In this document: piece after piece, positions 19,131 to 30,930 of the stretch
Position numbering within the stretch: position 1 is the stretch's first letter
Layout of the letters: each line of letters opens with the position of its first letter
DNA from: Thiohalobacter sp.
GTDB lineage: Bacteria; Pseudomonadota; Gammaproteobacteria; DSM-19610
NCBI GenBank assembly: GCA_026984835.1
Contig: JALSRI010000175.1
Location: 1 to 42,565, forward strand
Reading direction: 5' to 3'
DNA: 42,565 nucleotides
Made by a program: the position numbers and the translations under genes
Notes under the pieces: model-generated
The model's database searches: none
What the model was told of the DNA's origin: nothing
Seen by the model: the letters and a program-made list of their open reading frames with translations, nothing else

Positions 19131-20498
19131 ATGACACTGAGCATCGTCATCCTCGCCGCCGGCCAGGGCACACGCATGCGCTCCGCCCTGCCCAAGGTCC
19201 TGCACCCGCTGGGCGGCCGCCCCCTCCTGCAACACGTCATCGACACCGCGCAACGGCTGGAGCCGCGCACCATCCACGTGGTGTATGGCCACGGCGGCGA
19301 CCAGGTGCGCGAGGCGCTGGCGCGCGAGGCGGTGGAATGGGTCGAACAGGCCGAGCAGCTGGGCACCGGCCACGCCCTGGCGCAGGCCCTGCCCGGCATC
19401 CCGGACGAAGACACCGTGCTGGTGCTGTACGGGGACGTGCCGCTGATCGGCCTCGACACCCTGAAGGCGCTGGCGCAACAGGCGCGAGAGGGCGGCCTGG
19501 CGGTGCTGACGGCAGAGCTCGACGACCCCACCGGCTACGGTCGCATGCTGCGCGACGCCGAAGGCCGCCTCACCGGCATCGTCGAGCAGAAGGATGCCAG
19601 CGAGGCCGAGTGCGCCATCCGCGAAGTCAACACCGGCTTCCTGGCCTGCAGGGCCGGCCTCCTGCGCGGCTGGCTGGGGCAGTTGTCCAACGACAACGCG
19701 CAGCGGGAGTACTACCTGACCGACGTCGTCGCCATGGCGGCGCGCGACGGCGTGCCGGTGGAAAGCTGCCAGGCACCGCACGAGTACGAGATTCTCGGCG
19801 TCAACGACCGCGTGCAGCTCGCCGCGCTGGAGCGCACCTTCCAGCGCCGGCAGGCCGAAGCGCTGATGCGCGCCGGTACCACCCTGGCCGACCCGGCCCG
19901 CTTCGACCTGCGCGGGCGCATCGAGGCCGGCCGCGACTGTTTCATCGACGTCAACGTCCTCGTCGAGGGCGAGGTGGTGCTGGGCGAGGGCGTGCGCATC
20001 GGTCCCAACTGCGTGTTGCGCAACCTGCGCATCGGCGACGGCGTGGAAGTGCTGGCCGACTGCGTGATGGAAGACGCCGTCATCGGCGCGGGCTCGCGCA
20101 TCGGCCCCTTCGCCCGCATCCGTCCCGAGACCGAGCTGGCCGAGCGCGTGCACGTCGGCAACTTCGTCGAGATCAAGAAAGCCCGGGTCGCCGAAGGCTC
20201 CAAGATCAATCACCTGAGCTATATCGGCGACACCCGGATGGGATCGGGCGTCAACGTCGGCGCCGGCACCATCACCTGCAACTACGACGGCGCCAACAAG
20301 CACCTGACGGAGATCGGCGATGGTGTCTTCATCGGTTCCGACACCCAGCTCGTCGCCCCGGTCAAGGTCGGCGACGGCGCCACCATCGGCGCCGGTTCCA
20401 CCATCACCCGGGACGTGCCGCCGGGCGAACTCACCTTGAGCCGCAGTCCCCAGCAGACCCGCAAGGGCTGGCAGCGCCCGAAAAAAAAGAAATCGTAG
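19131..20498 (+). CDS. glmU: GlmU bifunctional GlcN-1-P acetyltransferase / GlcNAc-1-P uridylyltransferase
   Basis: The 455-residue enzyme makes UDP-GlcNAc for peptidoglycan and LPS in two steps. The N-terminal pyrophosphorylase half has LAAGQGTRMRSALPKVLHPL and LVLYGDVPL. The C-terminal half is a left-handed beta-helix of hexapeptide repeats (about residues 250-440) with the acetyltransferase motif NYDGANKHLTEIGD. The end is basic (RPKKKKS), and the stop TAG lies in a short interspersed repeat that starts at 20495. Confidence 0.97.
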   Translation: MTLSIVILAAGQGTRMRSALPKVLHPLGGRPLLQHVIDTAQRLEPRTIHVVYGHGGDQVREALAREAVEWVEQAEQLGTGHALAQALPGIPDEDTVLVLYGDVPLIGLDTLKALAQQAREGGLAVLTAELDDPTGYGRMLRDAEGRLTGIVEQKDASEAECAIREVNTGFLACRAGLLRGWLGQLSNDNAQREYYLTDVVAMAARDGVPVESCQAPHEYEILGVNDRVQLAALERTFQRRQAEALMRAGTTLADPARFDLRGRIEAGRDCFIDVNVLVEGEVVLGEGVRIGPNCVLRNLRIGDGVEVLADCVMEDAVIGAGSRIGPFARIRPETELAERVHVGNFVEIKKARVAEGSKINHLSYIGDTRMGSGVNVGAGTITCNYDGANKHLTEIGDGVFIGSDTQLVAPVKVGDGATIGAGSTITRDVPPGELTLSRSPQQTRKGWQRPKKKKS

Positions 20499-20530
20499 GC
20501 TGGGGTGGGCGCAGCGAAATCCGACACAAT
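20495..20530. repeat. Diverged copy of the GTAGGGTGG repeat at the glmU stop
   Basis: GTAGGCTGGGGTGGGCGCAG followed by CGAAATCCGACA resembles the units at 15676 and 35247. Its first bases contain the glmU stop codon TAG. Confidence 0.55.
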
Positions 20531-21104
20531 CGGCCGAAAAGATTGCAATCCGGTCCAGGGGCGTGAAGAACACGGCGGTTTTTTGCAAGACTTATTGGCT
20601 CTTCCCCTTATCGGGTGGGTGAGGGTGCCTGGCGGGGCTGGTTTGCCGGGAAGGGCGCTGTTCAACCACGAAGGCGCGCAAGGGCGCGCGGAGGGGTGGC
20701 CTTGTGTTAACCGCGAAGGACGCGAAGGGCGCGAAGGAAACAGCCTTCCATCGGCGAAAAACCGGCCTTTGCGGATGCTGCGCCCTCAAATTTCACCACA
20801 GGCCGGACGAAGCGAGTCATCCGCTCGCCCCCCGGGTCCCGCCCGGCGCCGGCCTGGCGGATGCCAGGCCAACAGGACGGCGGCGCAACAAAAAAACATT
20901 TTTTCCCTCGCGCCCTTCGCGGTTAACCCCCCCGGCGTCGCCACGCTTACCCGGCCGGCCAGGGCAAGAGCCGGTTTTTTGGGCGATCTTGGCGTTCCTG
21001 GCGCCTTTGCGTTAGATTGTGTCAACCCCGCCGGCCACTCGCCTCAGGGCTGAGGCCCCGATGCCGATAACACCGGGGATCGAATCCAAGGAAGCAGACA
21101 GCCC
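20531..21104. repeat. Repeat-dense glmU-glmS intergenic region
   Basis: No gene was recognised in this stretch of about 570 bp. It holds nested palindromic repeats. ACCACGAAGGCGCGCAAGG (from 20664) faces a diverged copy near 20985-21014. GTTAACCGCGAAGGACGCG (from 20706) faces its complement at 20905-20927, ending CCTTCGCGGTTAAC. GC-rich spacer sequence lies between the arms. Open frames across it are low-complexity Arg/Gly/Pro translations of the repeats and are not credible genes. Confidence 0.75.
20989..21018 (+). promoter_or_regulatory. glmS: Possible glmS promoter
   Basis: TTGGCG (20989-20994), 18 bp and TAGATT (21013-21018) lie about 85 bp before the glmS ATG. The match is moderate and partly falls in a repeat. 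Confidence 0.3.
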
Positions 21105-22937
21105 ATGTGCGGAATAGTCGGAGCCATCGCCCAGCGCAACGTCGCCCCCATCCTGCTCGAAGGCCTGAAGCGTCTCGAATACCGCGGCTACGACTCGGCC
21201 GGCATCGCCGTGCTCGGCGAAGGCGGCGAACTGGAACGCGTACGCACCACCGGCAAGGTGGCGGAACTGGCCGGCGCCCTGGAGGCCAGCGCCCTGGACG
21301 GCCCCATCGGCATCGCCCACACCCGCTGGGCCACCCACGGCAAGCCCAGCGAAGCCAACGCCCACCCGCACATCTGCCGCAACCGCGTGGCGGTCGTGCA
21401 CAACGGCATCATCGAGAACCACGAAGAGCTGCGCCAGGCCCAGCAGGCGCAGGGTTTCACTTTCACATCCGACACCGATACCGAAGTCATCGTCCACCAG
21501 GTCTACCACCACCTGGACGCCGGCAAGGACCTGCTCGACGCCGTGCGCGACACCTGCGCCGAAATGGAGGGCGCCTACGCCCTCGGCGTCATCACCACCG
21601 GCGAGCCCGACCGGCTGGTGGCGGCCCGGCGCGGCAGCCCGCTGGTGGTCGGCATCGGCATCGGCGAACACTTCATCGCCTCCGACGTGGCGGCGCTGCT
21701 GCCCGTCACCCAGCGTTTCGTGTTCCTGGAAGACGGCGACATCGCCGACATCCGCCGCGACAGCCTGGTGATCCACGACCGCGACGGCCGGGTGGTCGAG
21801 CGCGAGGAACGCCTGTCGGAGCTGTCGGCCGATTCCGTGGAGCGCGGCAAGTACCGCCACTACATGGAAAAGGAAATCTACGAGCAGCCGCGCGCCATCG
21901 CCGACACCCTGGAAGGCCGCATCCACCAGGGCCGCGTCATCGAGGAAGCCTTCGGGGCAGGCGCCGGCGAGATCTTCGACCAGGTGCAGGGCGTGCACAT
22001 CATCGCCTGCGGCACCAGTTTCCACGCCGGCCTGGTGGGCCGCTACTGGCTGGAATCCATCGCCGGCATTCCGTGCAGCGTCGAGGTGGCCAGCGAGTTC
22101 CGCTACCGCAGGCCGGTGGTGCGCAACAATTCCCTGATCGTCACCCTGTCCCAGTCCGGCGAGACGGCCGACACCCTGGCCGGCCTGGAAGAGGCGCGGC
22201 GCCTCGGTTTCGGCCACTCGCTGTCGATCTGTAACGTGGCGGAAAGCTCGCTGGTGCGCGAGTCCGACCTGGTGCTCATGACCCGCGCCGGTCCCGAGAT
22301 CGGCGTCGCCTCCACCAAGGCCTTCACCACCCAGCTCGTTGCCATGATGCTGCTGACCATCGTGCTGGGCCGCCGCTTCGGCATGACGCCGGACACCGAG
22401 ACCGAGCTGGTGCGCCAGCTCGAAAGCCTGCCGCGCCAGGTCGAGGACGTGCTGGGCCTGGACGACCAGATCAGGCAGCTCGCCGAATCCTTCGCCGACA
22501 AGCACAATGCCCTGTTCCTGGGCCGCGGCGCCCAGTACCCCGTGGCCATGGAAGGCGCGCTCAAGCTCAAGGAGATCTCCTACATCCACGCCGAAGCCTA
22601 CCCGGCCGGCGAACTCAAGCACGGCCCGCTGGCGCTGATCGACGCCGACATGCCGGTGGTGGTGGTCGCCCCAAACAACGAGCTGCTGGAAAAGCTCAAG
22701 TCCAACCTGCAGGAAGTCAGTGCCCGCGACGGCCGCATGATCGTGTTCGCCGACGAGAACGCCGGCGTGTCGGAATCCGAAGTGACCCGCGTACTGCCGG
22801 TCGCGCCCACCGACGACTGCATCGCGCCGGTGATCTTCACAGTCCCCCTGCAGCTTCTGGCCTATCACGTCGCTGTACTCAAGGGCACCGACGTGGACCA
22901 GCCACGCAACCTGGCGAAATCCGTCACCGTAGAATAG
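21105..22937 (+). CDS. glmS: GlmS glutamine-fructose-6-phosphate aminotransferase
   Basis: The 610-residue enzyme makes glucosamine-6-phosphate from fructose-6-phosphate and glutamine, feeding GlmM and GlmU. The N-terminal glutaminase domain starts [10 protein letters not shown] with the catalytic Cys2, followed by [10 protein letters not shown] and HTRWATHG. Two SIS domains follow ([44 protein letters not shown]) and the protein ends LAKSVTVE. It is at the usual length of about 609. Confidence 0.98.
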   Translation: MCGIVGAIAQRNVAPILLEGLKRLEYRGYDSAGIAVLGEGGELERVRTTGKVAELAGALEASALDGPIGIAHTRWATHGKPSEANAHPHICRNRVAVVHNGIIENHEELRQAQQAQGFTFTSDTDTEVIVHQVYHHLDAGKDLLDAVRDTCAEMEGAYALGVITTGEPDRLVAARRGSPLVVGIGIGEHFIASDVAALLPVTQRFVFLEDGDIADIRRDSLVIHDRDGRVVEREERLSELSADSVERGKYRHYMEKEIYEQPRAIADTLEGRIHQGRVIEEAFGAGAGEIFDQVQGVHIIACGTSFHAGLVGRYWLESIAGIPCSVEVASEFRYRRPVVRNNSLIVTLSQSGETADTLAGLEEARRLGFGHSLSICNVAESSLVRESDLVLMTRAGPEIGVASTKAFTTQLVAMMLLTIVLGRRFGMTPDTETELVRQLESLPRQVEDVLGLDDQIRQLAESFADKHNALFLGRGAQYPVAMEGALKLKEISYIHAEAYPAGELKHGPLALIDADMPVVVVAPNNELLEKLKSNLQEVSARDGRMIVFADENAGVSESEVTRVLPVAPTDDCIAPVIFTVPLQLLAYHVAVLKGTDVDQPRNLAKSVTVE

Positions 22938-22991
22938 CAGCGACAGGCGCCGATACGGTTCGCTCGCTGTCGTGTTCGGGAGGAGAAACGC

Positions 22992-23654
22992 ATGAGAATC
23001 TTTGCCGTACTGGCAATCGTGCTCTCCATCCTGTCTGTCCCTGGTTGCAACGAGCCGCCCTTGTACCGGCAACGCGCGCGTGCGTTCCTGGAACAGCAGA
23101 ACGTCGCTCCGGCCACCATTGCGAAACTGGTCGAAATCAGGCCGCTCACCGGGCGGGAGTCGGCGATGCTGGCGCAGTTCGATTCTGTTCCGGTCCTGCA
23201 CCTGCTCGGCGCCAATCCGAGCCTGCCCCGGCCGATGGTCGAGAGGCTGGCGAAACACCCGGATTACGAAGTGCGCACGGGTCTGGCGACCAACCCGAAG
23301 GCCCCCCTGGAGCTGTTGATGGGTTTCAGGACACCCGGCAGATACACGACCCTCAACAACAGCCTGGCCAGGAACCCCCGCATTCCGAAGGCGATACTCT
23401 GGGAGATGTATGAAAACGGGGAGGCGGGCCTGACCAGTTTTGCGTTGAACCCGAATTCCCCCACCCGTCTGCTGTTCAGGATTGCGGACGAAGGGAGCGA
23501 AGTGGACAGGGCATGGCTGGCGACCAATCCCAGCCTGCCGGAAGCGCTGATGTCGAGGCTGGAGAGAGACGGTTCGCGTGTCGTGCGCAGATATCTCGAA
23601 ACAAACCCGGCCTACAAAAAGCCCAGGAAAGGCGGAAATGATACATCAGGCTGA
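22992..23654 (+). CDS. Lipoprotein with LRV-like helical repeats
   Basis: The 220-residue protein begins with a lipoprotein signal and lipobox SVPGC (Cys19). The rest is built of repeated units of about 22-26 residues with an N-P-(S/N/K)-x-P core: LLGANPSLPRPMVERLAKHP, GLATNPKAPLELLMGF, SLARNPRIPKAILWEM, ALNPNSPTRLLFRIA, WLATNPSLPEALMSRL, YLETNPAYKK. The spacing recalls leucine-rich repeat variant (LRV) units, an alpha/3-10 solenoid. No enzyme motif is seen, so it is probably an interaction scaffold anchored to a membrane. It lies downstream of glmS with AGGAGA before the ATG. Confidence 0.7.
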   Translation: MRIFAVLAIVLSILSVPGCNEPPLYRQRARAFLEQQNVAPATIAKLVEIRPLTGRESAMLAQFDSVPVLHLLGANPSLPRPMVERLAKHPDYEVRTGLATNPKAPLELLMGFRTPGRYTTLNNSLARNPRIPKAILWEMYENGEAGLTSFALNPNSPTRLLFRIADEGSEVDRAWLATNPSLPEALMSRLERDGSRVVRRYLETNPAYKKPRKGGNDTSG

Positions 23655-24047
23655 CGGGCCTGTTTTCGCGGCGCCGGGGCCGTTGTAACAACCACATTCG
23701 GCCACGTCCCCGCCGACAGACCCGGGAATGCTGAAACGCTCGCGGGTGAGTACCAGATGCGGTTGCCATGTGCCGAGCGGCTTGATCCGCCGGTTCCGGA
23801 TCAGCCCGCTGATTCGGAACCCATTCCATAACCGTTTGATAATAAGGTAATATTGCCTGGCTGTCGCAAAAATGGTACACTGCGGGACTTTACACGGTTC
23901 GGGCTGGCCGATTGGCCGCGTTTCTTCCCGTCGACGCCACTGCACGACTGACCGGCGCGGTACTGTCTGTCGGTCCGGTGGGCTACGCGAGCCACCCACG
24001 CAGACCGCGTCACACCCGGACCCGGACGAGACCAGAGGAGCATTCCG
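23655..24047. other. Intergenic region with a hairpin and a promoter
   Basis: No gene was recognised. A 13-bp inverted repeat with one mismatch (GGTTCCGGATCAG at 23792-23804, and 23809-23821) surrounds CCCG and lies just ahead of an AT-rich patch (23821-23853) and the promoter listed at 23853-23881. The hairpin could be an operator or a weak terminator. The remaining 165 bases form the leader of the next gene. Confidence 0.5.
23853..23881 (+). promoter_or_regulatory. Sigma-70-like promoter before the small Cys protein and KamA-like genes
   Basis: TTGCCT (23853-23858), exactly 17 bp and TACACT (23876-23881) stand in a locally AT-rich stretch. The start codon of the first gene is at 24048, so the leader would be about 160 bases. 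Confidence 0.5.
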
Positions 24048-24329
24048 GTGAGTAAGGATCTGATGTTCTATTGCATCCCCCAGCAGGCCTACATGCGCAC
24101 CACCAACTGCGAAAACCTGCGCAAGCGGCCGGCCGGCAAGGCCCCTGCGGGCGCCCAGCCCATGCTGCGCGCCTGCGAGAAGTGCACCATGTATCCGCTG
24201 GTCGACAGCCGCAAAGTGCCGACCGTCAGCCTCGAAGACTACCTGGGTGGCAGCAAGCCCAAGATCGCCAACCTGCAGGCGGCCGCCAACCGCAAGATCA
24301 TCCAGGCCCACCTGGCCAAGAGCGCCTGA
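24048..24329 (+). CDS. Small four-Cys protein of unknown function
   Basis: I do not recognise this 93-residue protein. It has no signal peptide or membrane segment. Cys9, Cys21, Cys43 and Cys46 could bind a metal, the last two as a CEKC motif. The C-terminal third is helical and basic (KPKIANLQAAANRKIIQAHLA). The GTG start follows AGAGGAGCATTCCG, a good SD. A KamA-like radical SAM gene starts 35 bp downstream and is probably co-transcribed, which suggests a shared role. Confidence 0.6.
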   Translation: MSKDLMFYCIPQQAYMRTTNCENLRKRPAGKAPAGAQPMLRACEKCTMYPLVDSRKVPTVSLEDYLGGSKPKIANLQAAANRKIIQAHLAKSA

Positions 24330-24363
24330 GGCGGGGTCTCCCGACCCGCCTCGTCCTCCGCGC

Positions 24364-25728
24364 ATGCCGCAATCGGGACTGCAGCCGCAAGCCGGCGTCA
24401 CCGGACTCGAAGGCGCCCGCTTCCAGGTCTACACCGAGCGCCAGTTCGATCGGATCGAAGCCCTGCAGCGCCTGCCGGACGCCACCCGCTTCGCCATGCG
24501 GGTGGTGGCGAAGGTGCTGCCGTTCCGGGTCAACCGCTATGTCATCGACGAGTTGATCGACTGGGATCGGGTGCCGGACGATCCCGTCTTCCAGCTCAGT
24601 TTCCCGCAGCCGGGCATGCTGCCCGAGGCCGATTTCGAGCGCATGGCTGCCGCCGTGCGCCGCGGCGCCGACCGCAGTACCCTGCAGGTGCTGGCGCGTG
24701 ACATTCGAGCCGGTCTCAATCCGCACCCGGCCGGGCAGCAGCAACTCAACGTGCCGTTGCTGGACGGCCAGCCCCTGCCCGGCATGCAGCACAAGTACCG
24801 GGAAACCGTGCTGTTCTTCCCCAGCCAGGGGCAGACCTGTCACAGCTACTGCACGTTCTGTTTCCGCTGGGCGCAGTTCGTCGGCGACCGCGAGATGCGC
24901 TTCGCCAGCAACGAGGCCGAGTCGCTGCACGCCTACCTGCGCCGCCACCCGGAAGTCACCGACCTGCTGATGACCGGCGGCGACCCCATGGTGATGAAGA
25001 CCCATCACCTGGCCGCCTATCTGGAGCCCCTGATCGCGCCACGCTTCGAGCATGTGCAGACGCTGCGCATCGGAACCAAGTCACTCACTTTCTGGCCGCA
25101 GCGCTATGTCACCGACCCCGACGCCGATGCGCTGCTGCGCCTGCTGGAAAAACTGGTCGCCGCCGGCAAGCACGTGGCGCTGATGGCGCACTACAACCAC
25201 GGCCGCGAACTGGACACTCCCATCGCCCGCGAGGCCATCCGCCGCGTGCGCGACACCGGCGCCGTCATCCGCACCCAGGCGCCGCTGCTCAGGCACATCA
25301 ACGACGACGCCGGCGTGTGGGCCGACATGTGGCGCACCCAGGCGCGCCTGGGCCTGGTGCCCTACTACATGTTCGTGGAACGCGACACCGGTGCCCGGCG
25401 CTATTTCGAAGTGCCGCTGGCACGCGCCTGGCATATCTACCGCGACGCCATGCAGCAGGTGTCCGGCGTGGCACGGACCGCGCGCGGTCCGTCCATGAGC
25501 GCCGCGCCCGGCAAGGTGGAAGTGCAGGGCGTCGCCAGCATCCGGGGCGAGAAGGTGTTCGTGCTGCGGTTCATCCAGGGCCGCAATCCCGATTGGGTGC
25601 AGCGTCCCTTCTTCGCCCGCTACGACGAGACCGCCACCTGGCTCGACCAGCTCCGCCCCGCTTTCGGCGAGTCGCGCTTCTTCTTCGAGGACGAGTTCGA
25701 CCTCATGCAGCGCGAGGCCGGCGCCTGA
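24364..25728 (+). CDS. Divergent KamA-family radical SAM protein
   Basis: The 454-residue protein has the radical SAM cluster motif CHSYCTFC (Cys159, Cys163, Cys166), preceded by HKYRETVLFFPSQGQT and followed by the SAM-site motif TGGDPMVM. This is the layout of lysine 2,3-aminomutases. A lysine in SAAPGKVEV (Lys384) lies where the PLP-binding lysine region is expected. The usual longer glycine run before it is shortened, so PLP binding needs proof. The N terminus of about 140 residues is divergent from lysine mutases, and substrate specificity cannot be told. ATG 24364 was chosen because upstream in-frame codons overlap the preceding gene. Confidence 0.75.
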   Translation: MPQSGLQPQAGVTGLEGARFQVYTERQFDRIEALQRLPDATRFAMRVVAKVLPFRVNRYVIDELIDWDRVPDDPVFQLSFPQPGMLPEADFERMAAAVRRGADRSTLQVLARDIRAGLNPHPAGQQQLNVPLLDGQPLPGMQHKYRETVLFFPSQGQTCHSYCTFCFRWAQFVGDREMRFASNEAESLHAYLRRHPEVTDLLMTGGDPMVMKTHHLAAYLEPLIAPRFEHVQTLRIGTKSLTFWPQRYVTDPDADALLRLLEKLVAAGKHVALMAHYNHGRELDTPIAREAIRRVRDTGAVIRTQAPLLRHINDDAGVWADMWRTQARLGLVPYYMFVERDTGARRYFEVPLARAWHIYRDAMQQVSGVARTARGPSMSAAPGKVEVQGVASIRGEKVFVLRFIQGRNPDWVQRPFFARYDETATWLDQLRPAFGESRFFFEDEFDLMQREAGA

Positions 25729-25752
25729 GCGGGCAACCTGTTCCCGAATTTG

Positions 25753-25758
25753 TATAAT
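25753..25758 (+). promoter_or_regulatory. TATAAT box before the 25788 gene
   Basis: A perfect TATAAT preceded directly by TG stands in the short gap after the KamA-like gene, but there is no good -35 at 16-18 bp. It may provide a separate start for the next gene. Confidence 0.35.
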
Positions 25759-25787
25759 GACCCCGACGCGGGTCGACGGACAGGACC

Positions 25788-26654
25788 TTGAGCAAACCCG
25801 ATCCCTACTTCGGCGTACGCCGCCTCGGTCCCTACCTGGGCGTGATCCAGGTCATCGACGTGGGCGACGCCTGCGCCTATTCCGCCAACGGCCATTCCTG
25901 GCGCATCCGCCAGCAGACCAGCGCCGGCCGCTTCCGCTGGGGCGCCACCCTGGTCAGCGACGAGAAGCTCGACCAGGTCACCCTGGTCGGCGCCGACGAC
26001 CTGGTCGAGGCCCTGCGCCGCAAGCCGCCCTCGCCCTTCCCGCTGCGCGACCGCTACGAGCTGTGGCTGCTGAACAAGCGGACCCGCAAGCCGCTGGCCC
26101 TGCTCAGGACCCGCTACAAGGCCATCGACATGGACGAGGTGCTGGACCCGCACTGGCGGCCCTTCACCCTCACCGACACCGCCTTCGTCTCGCCGACACT
26201 GGAACGCCTCGAGGCCGGGCAGGTGCAGCGCGGCTGGAAGGTTCCGCACCGCGACCGCCTGGAACGCCTCATCAACGACGCCTCACGGCCCCTGCCCATC
26301 GCCCAGTGGATCGAACGCCAGCCCGACGGCAGCGGCGTCGGCCAGGGCGGCCTGCGCGTGCCCCTGGAAGACGTCGACCGCCACTTCGACGCCGGCGATT
26401 TTCCCGAACTGCTGGTCAGCGAAGACTGGGAGGACGAGGCCATGCGCGGCCTGGTGAACGACTACCACGACTGGAACGCGGCCATGCTCCTGGCGCACCA
26501 GAACCTGAGGCGTGACACCCGCCGCCGCCTGGAGCACGCCGCCTGCAAGCGGCCCCAGCCGTTGTTGATCAGTTATCCCCTGATCCCGGAAATCATCGAC
26601 CAGGACGCCATCGACGTGGCGCTGGTGAGTGCCAGGCTGATGAACGCCGGTTGA
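25788..26654 (+). CDS. Conserved-looking protein of unknown function
   Basis: I do not recognise this 288-residue protein. It appears cytoplasmic: no signal peptide, no membrane helix. It opens with YFGVRRLGPYLGVIQVIDVG and a Trp/Arg-rich beta-looking segment (HSWRIRQQTSAGRFRWGATL). A middle region is rich in charged residues (RERYELWLL-like, here DRYELWLLNKRTRK), and a helical C-terminal part includes YHDWNAAMLLAHQNLRRDTRRR. The codon bias matches its neighbours and supports real coding. The TTG start is preceded by AGGA at short spacing, so the start is uncertain. It lies 59 bp after the KamA-like gene and converges on the LplT-like gene. Confidence 0.6.
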   Translation: MSKPDPYFGVRRLGPYLGVIQVIDVGDACAYSANGHSWRIRQQTSAGRFRWGATLVSDEKLDQVTLVGADDLVEALRRKPPSPFPLRDRYELWLLNKRTRKPLALLRTRYKAIDMDEVLDPHWRPFTLTDTAFVSPTLERLEAGQVQRGWKVPHRDRLERLINDASRPLPIAQWIERQPDGSGVGQGGLRVPLEDVDRHFDAGDFPELLVSEDWEDEAMRGLVNDYHDWNAAMLLAHQNLRRDTRRRLEHAACKRPQPLLISYPLIPEIIDQDAIDVALVSARLMNAG

Positions 26655-26682
26655 GCATCGCGGCGGCCTCCGGATTCCGCGC

Positions 26683-29767
<3,085 letters not shown>

Positions 29768-29779
29768 CGTGTTCGGGGA

Positions 29780-29803
29780 CCGGTGGAGCCGCGGCTCCAC
29801 CGG
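29780..29803. terminator. Perfect 11-bp hairpin between nirS and nirE
   Basis: CCGGTGGAGCC and its exact complement are separated by GC, with no T-tract after. It probably acts as a partial terminator or as a 3' stabiliser that keeps nirS mRNA above the biosynthetic genes; this is inference. Confidence 0.6.
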
Positions 29804-29837
29804 CCACCCCGGCTCTATCGTGACAGGGGAGACGCTG

Positions 29838-30617
29838 GTGACGGAACGAGGAAAAATCTGGCTGGTCGGCGCCGGACCCGGCGACCCCGAACTCCTGACG
29901 GTGAAGGCCCTGCGCCTGATCCGCGAGGCCGATACCCTGGTCTACGACCGCCTGGTGTCGGCCGAAATCCTGGCCCTGGTGCCGGAGTCGGTATCCCGCG
30001 TCTACGTGGGCAAGGCCGCCGGCCGCCATACGCTGGACCAGGAACAGATCAATGCGCTGCTGGTGGACCTGGCGCGCAAGCAGCAACGTGTCGTGCGCCT
30101 CAAGGGCGGCGACCCCTTCATTTTCGGGCGCGGCAGCGAGGAAGCGCTGGCGCTGGCGCGCCACGGCATTCCCTTCGGGATCGTGCCCGGCATCACTGCC
30201 GGCCAGGCCTGCGCGGCCTATGCCGGGATTCCACTCACCCACCGCGGCCTGGCGCACGGCGTGCAGTTCATCACCGGTCACCGCCGGGACGGTGAGCCCT
30301 CGGCCGTCGACGCCGCCGCGCTGGCCGACCCCGGCCAGACGCTGGTGGTGTACATGGGCCTGGCCAGGCTGCCCGGCATCGTCGACGAACTGCTCGCCGC
30401 CGGCCGTGCCGCCGACACGCCGGCGGCCGTCATCGAGCGCGGCACCACGCCGCGCCAGCGACACCGGGTCACCACCCTGGCGCGGCTGCCGGCCGTGGTG
30501 GAATCCGCCGCCGTGACCTCGCCGGCGCTGGTGGTGATCGGCGAGGTGGTATCCTTGTCGGCCGAACTCGACTGGTTCCTGCCCTTTGCAGAGGAGGCGC
30601 AACTGCGCTATGCCTAG
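29838..30617 (+). CDS. nirE: NirE/CobA-type uroporphyrinogen-III C-methyltransferase
   Basis: The 259-residue SAM-dependent enzyme converts uroporphyrinogen III to precorrin-2, the first step towards siroheme and heme d1. Motifs are IWLVGAGPGDPELLTVKAL at the N terminus, VYDRLVS, RLKGGDPFIFGRGSEEA and the GITAGQACAAYAGIPLTHRG loop. No CysG-type dehydrogenase domain is fused. GGGGAG upstream selects the GTG at 29838; a GTG at 29820 is the alternative. The gene overlaps the next one by 8 bp. Its position identifies it as the nir-dedicated copy. Confidence 0.93.
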   Translation: MTERGKIWLVGAGPGDPELLTVKALRLIREADTLVYDRLVSAEILALVPESVSRVYVGKAAGRHTLDQEQINALLVDLARKQQRVVRLKGGDPFIFGRGSEEALALARHGIPFGIVPGITAGQACAAYAGIPLTHRGLAHGVQFITGHRRDGEPSAVDAAALADPGQTLVVYMGLARLPGIVDELLAAGRAADTPAAVIERGTTPRQRHRVTTLARLPAVVESAAVTSPALVVIGEVVSLSAELDWFLPFAEEAQLRYA

Positions 30618-30930
30618 GCCGATCACAGCCCTGTGCCTGTTCGTGGCCAGCACCGGCGTGCTGGCGGCGCCCTTGTCCGGCGAGCGCCAGGCGCAGCTGC
30701 GCAGCCTGCTCTACCAGGACTGTGGCTCCTGCCACGGCATGCGCCTGACCGGCGGCCTGGGACCGGCGCTGACCCCGGACGCGCTGGCCGGCAAGTCGCG
30801 TGAACTGCTGCTGGCCACGGTGCGCGACGGCCGCGCCGGCACGCCCATGCCGCCCTGGAAGAAGTTGCTCAGCGAAGCCGACATCGAGTGGCTGGTGGAC
30901 TACCTGATGCAGCCGGGGGCGACGCGATGA
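30610..30930 (+). CDS. nirC: NirC-like periplasmic monoheme cytochrome c
   Basis: The 106-residue protein has a signal peptide (residues 1 to about 20, VASTGVLAA) and one heme motif CGSCH (Cys38, Cys41, His42). The likely distal ligand is Met80 in GTPMPPW. NirC-type cytochromes can donate electrons to NirS or take part in heme d1 maturation. ATG 30610 overlaps the nirE stop, and its own stop overlaps the nirF start (ATGA), so translation is coupled. The nirC name rests mainly on size and context. Confidence 0.8.
   Translation: MPRPITALCLFVASTGVLAAPLSGERQAQLRSLLYQDCGSCHGMRLTGGLGPALTPDALAGKSRELLLATVRDGRAGTPMPPWKKLLSEADIEWLVDYLMQPGATR

Noticed and set aside
20660-20935. CRISPR-like appearance of the GCGAAGG repeats
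   Set aside because: The units are short, inverted rather than directly spaced, have no constant spacer length, and no cas gene is near.
20505-21053. Open frame of 182 codons between glmU and glmS
   Set aside because: It only translates palindromic repeats (EGREGREG-like runs) and has no start context.
23655-24047. Possible small RNA or riboswitch in the long leader
   Set aside because: There is a hairpin and a promoter, but no known riboswitch core or terminator-antiterminator pair could be recognised.
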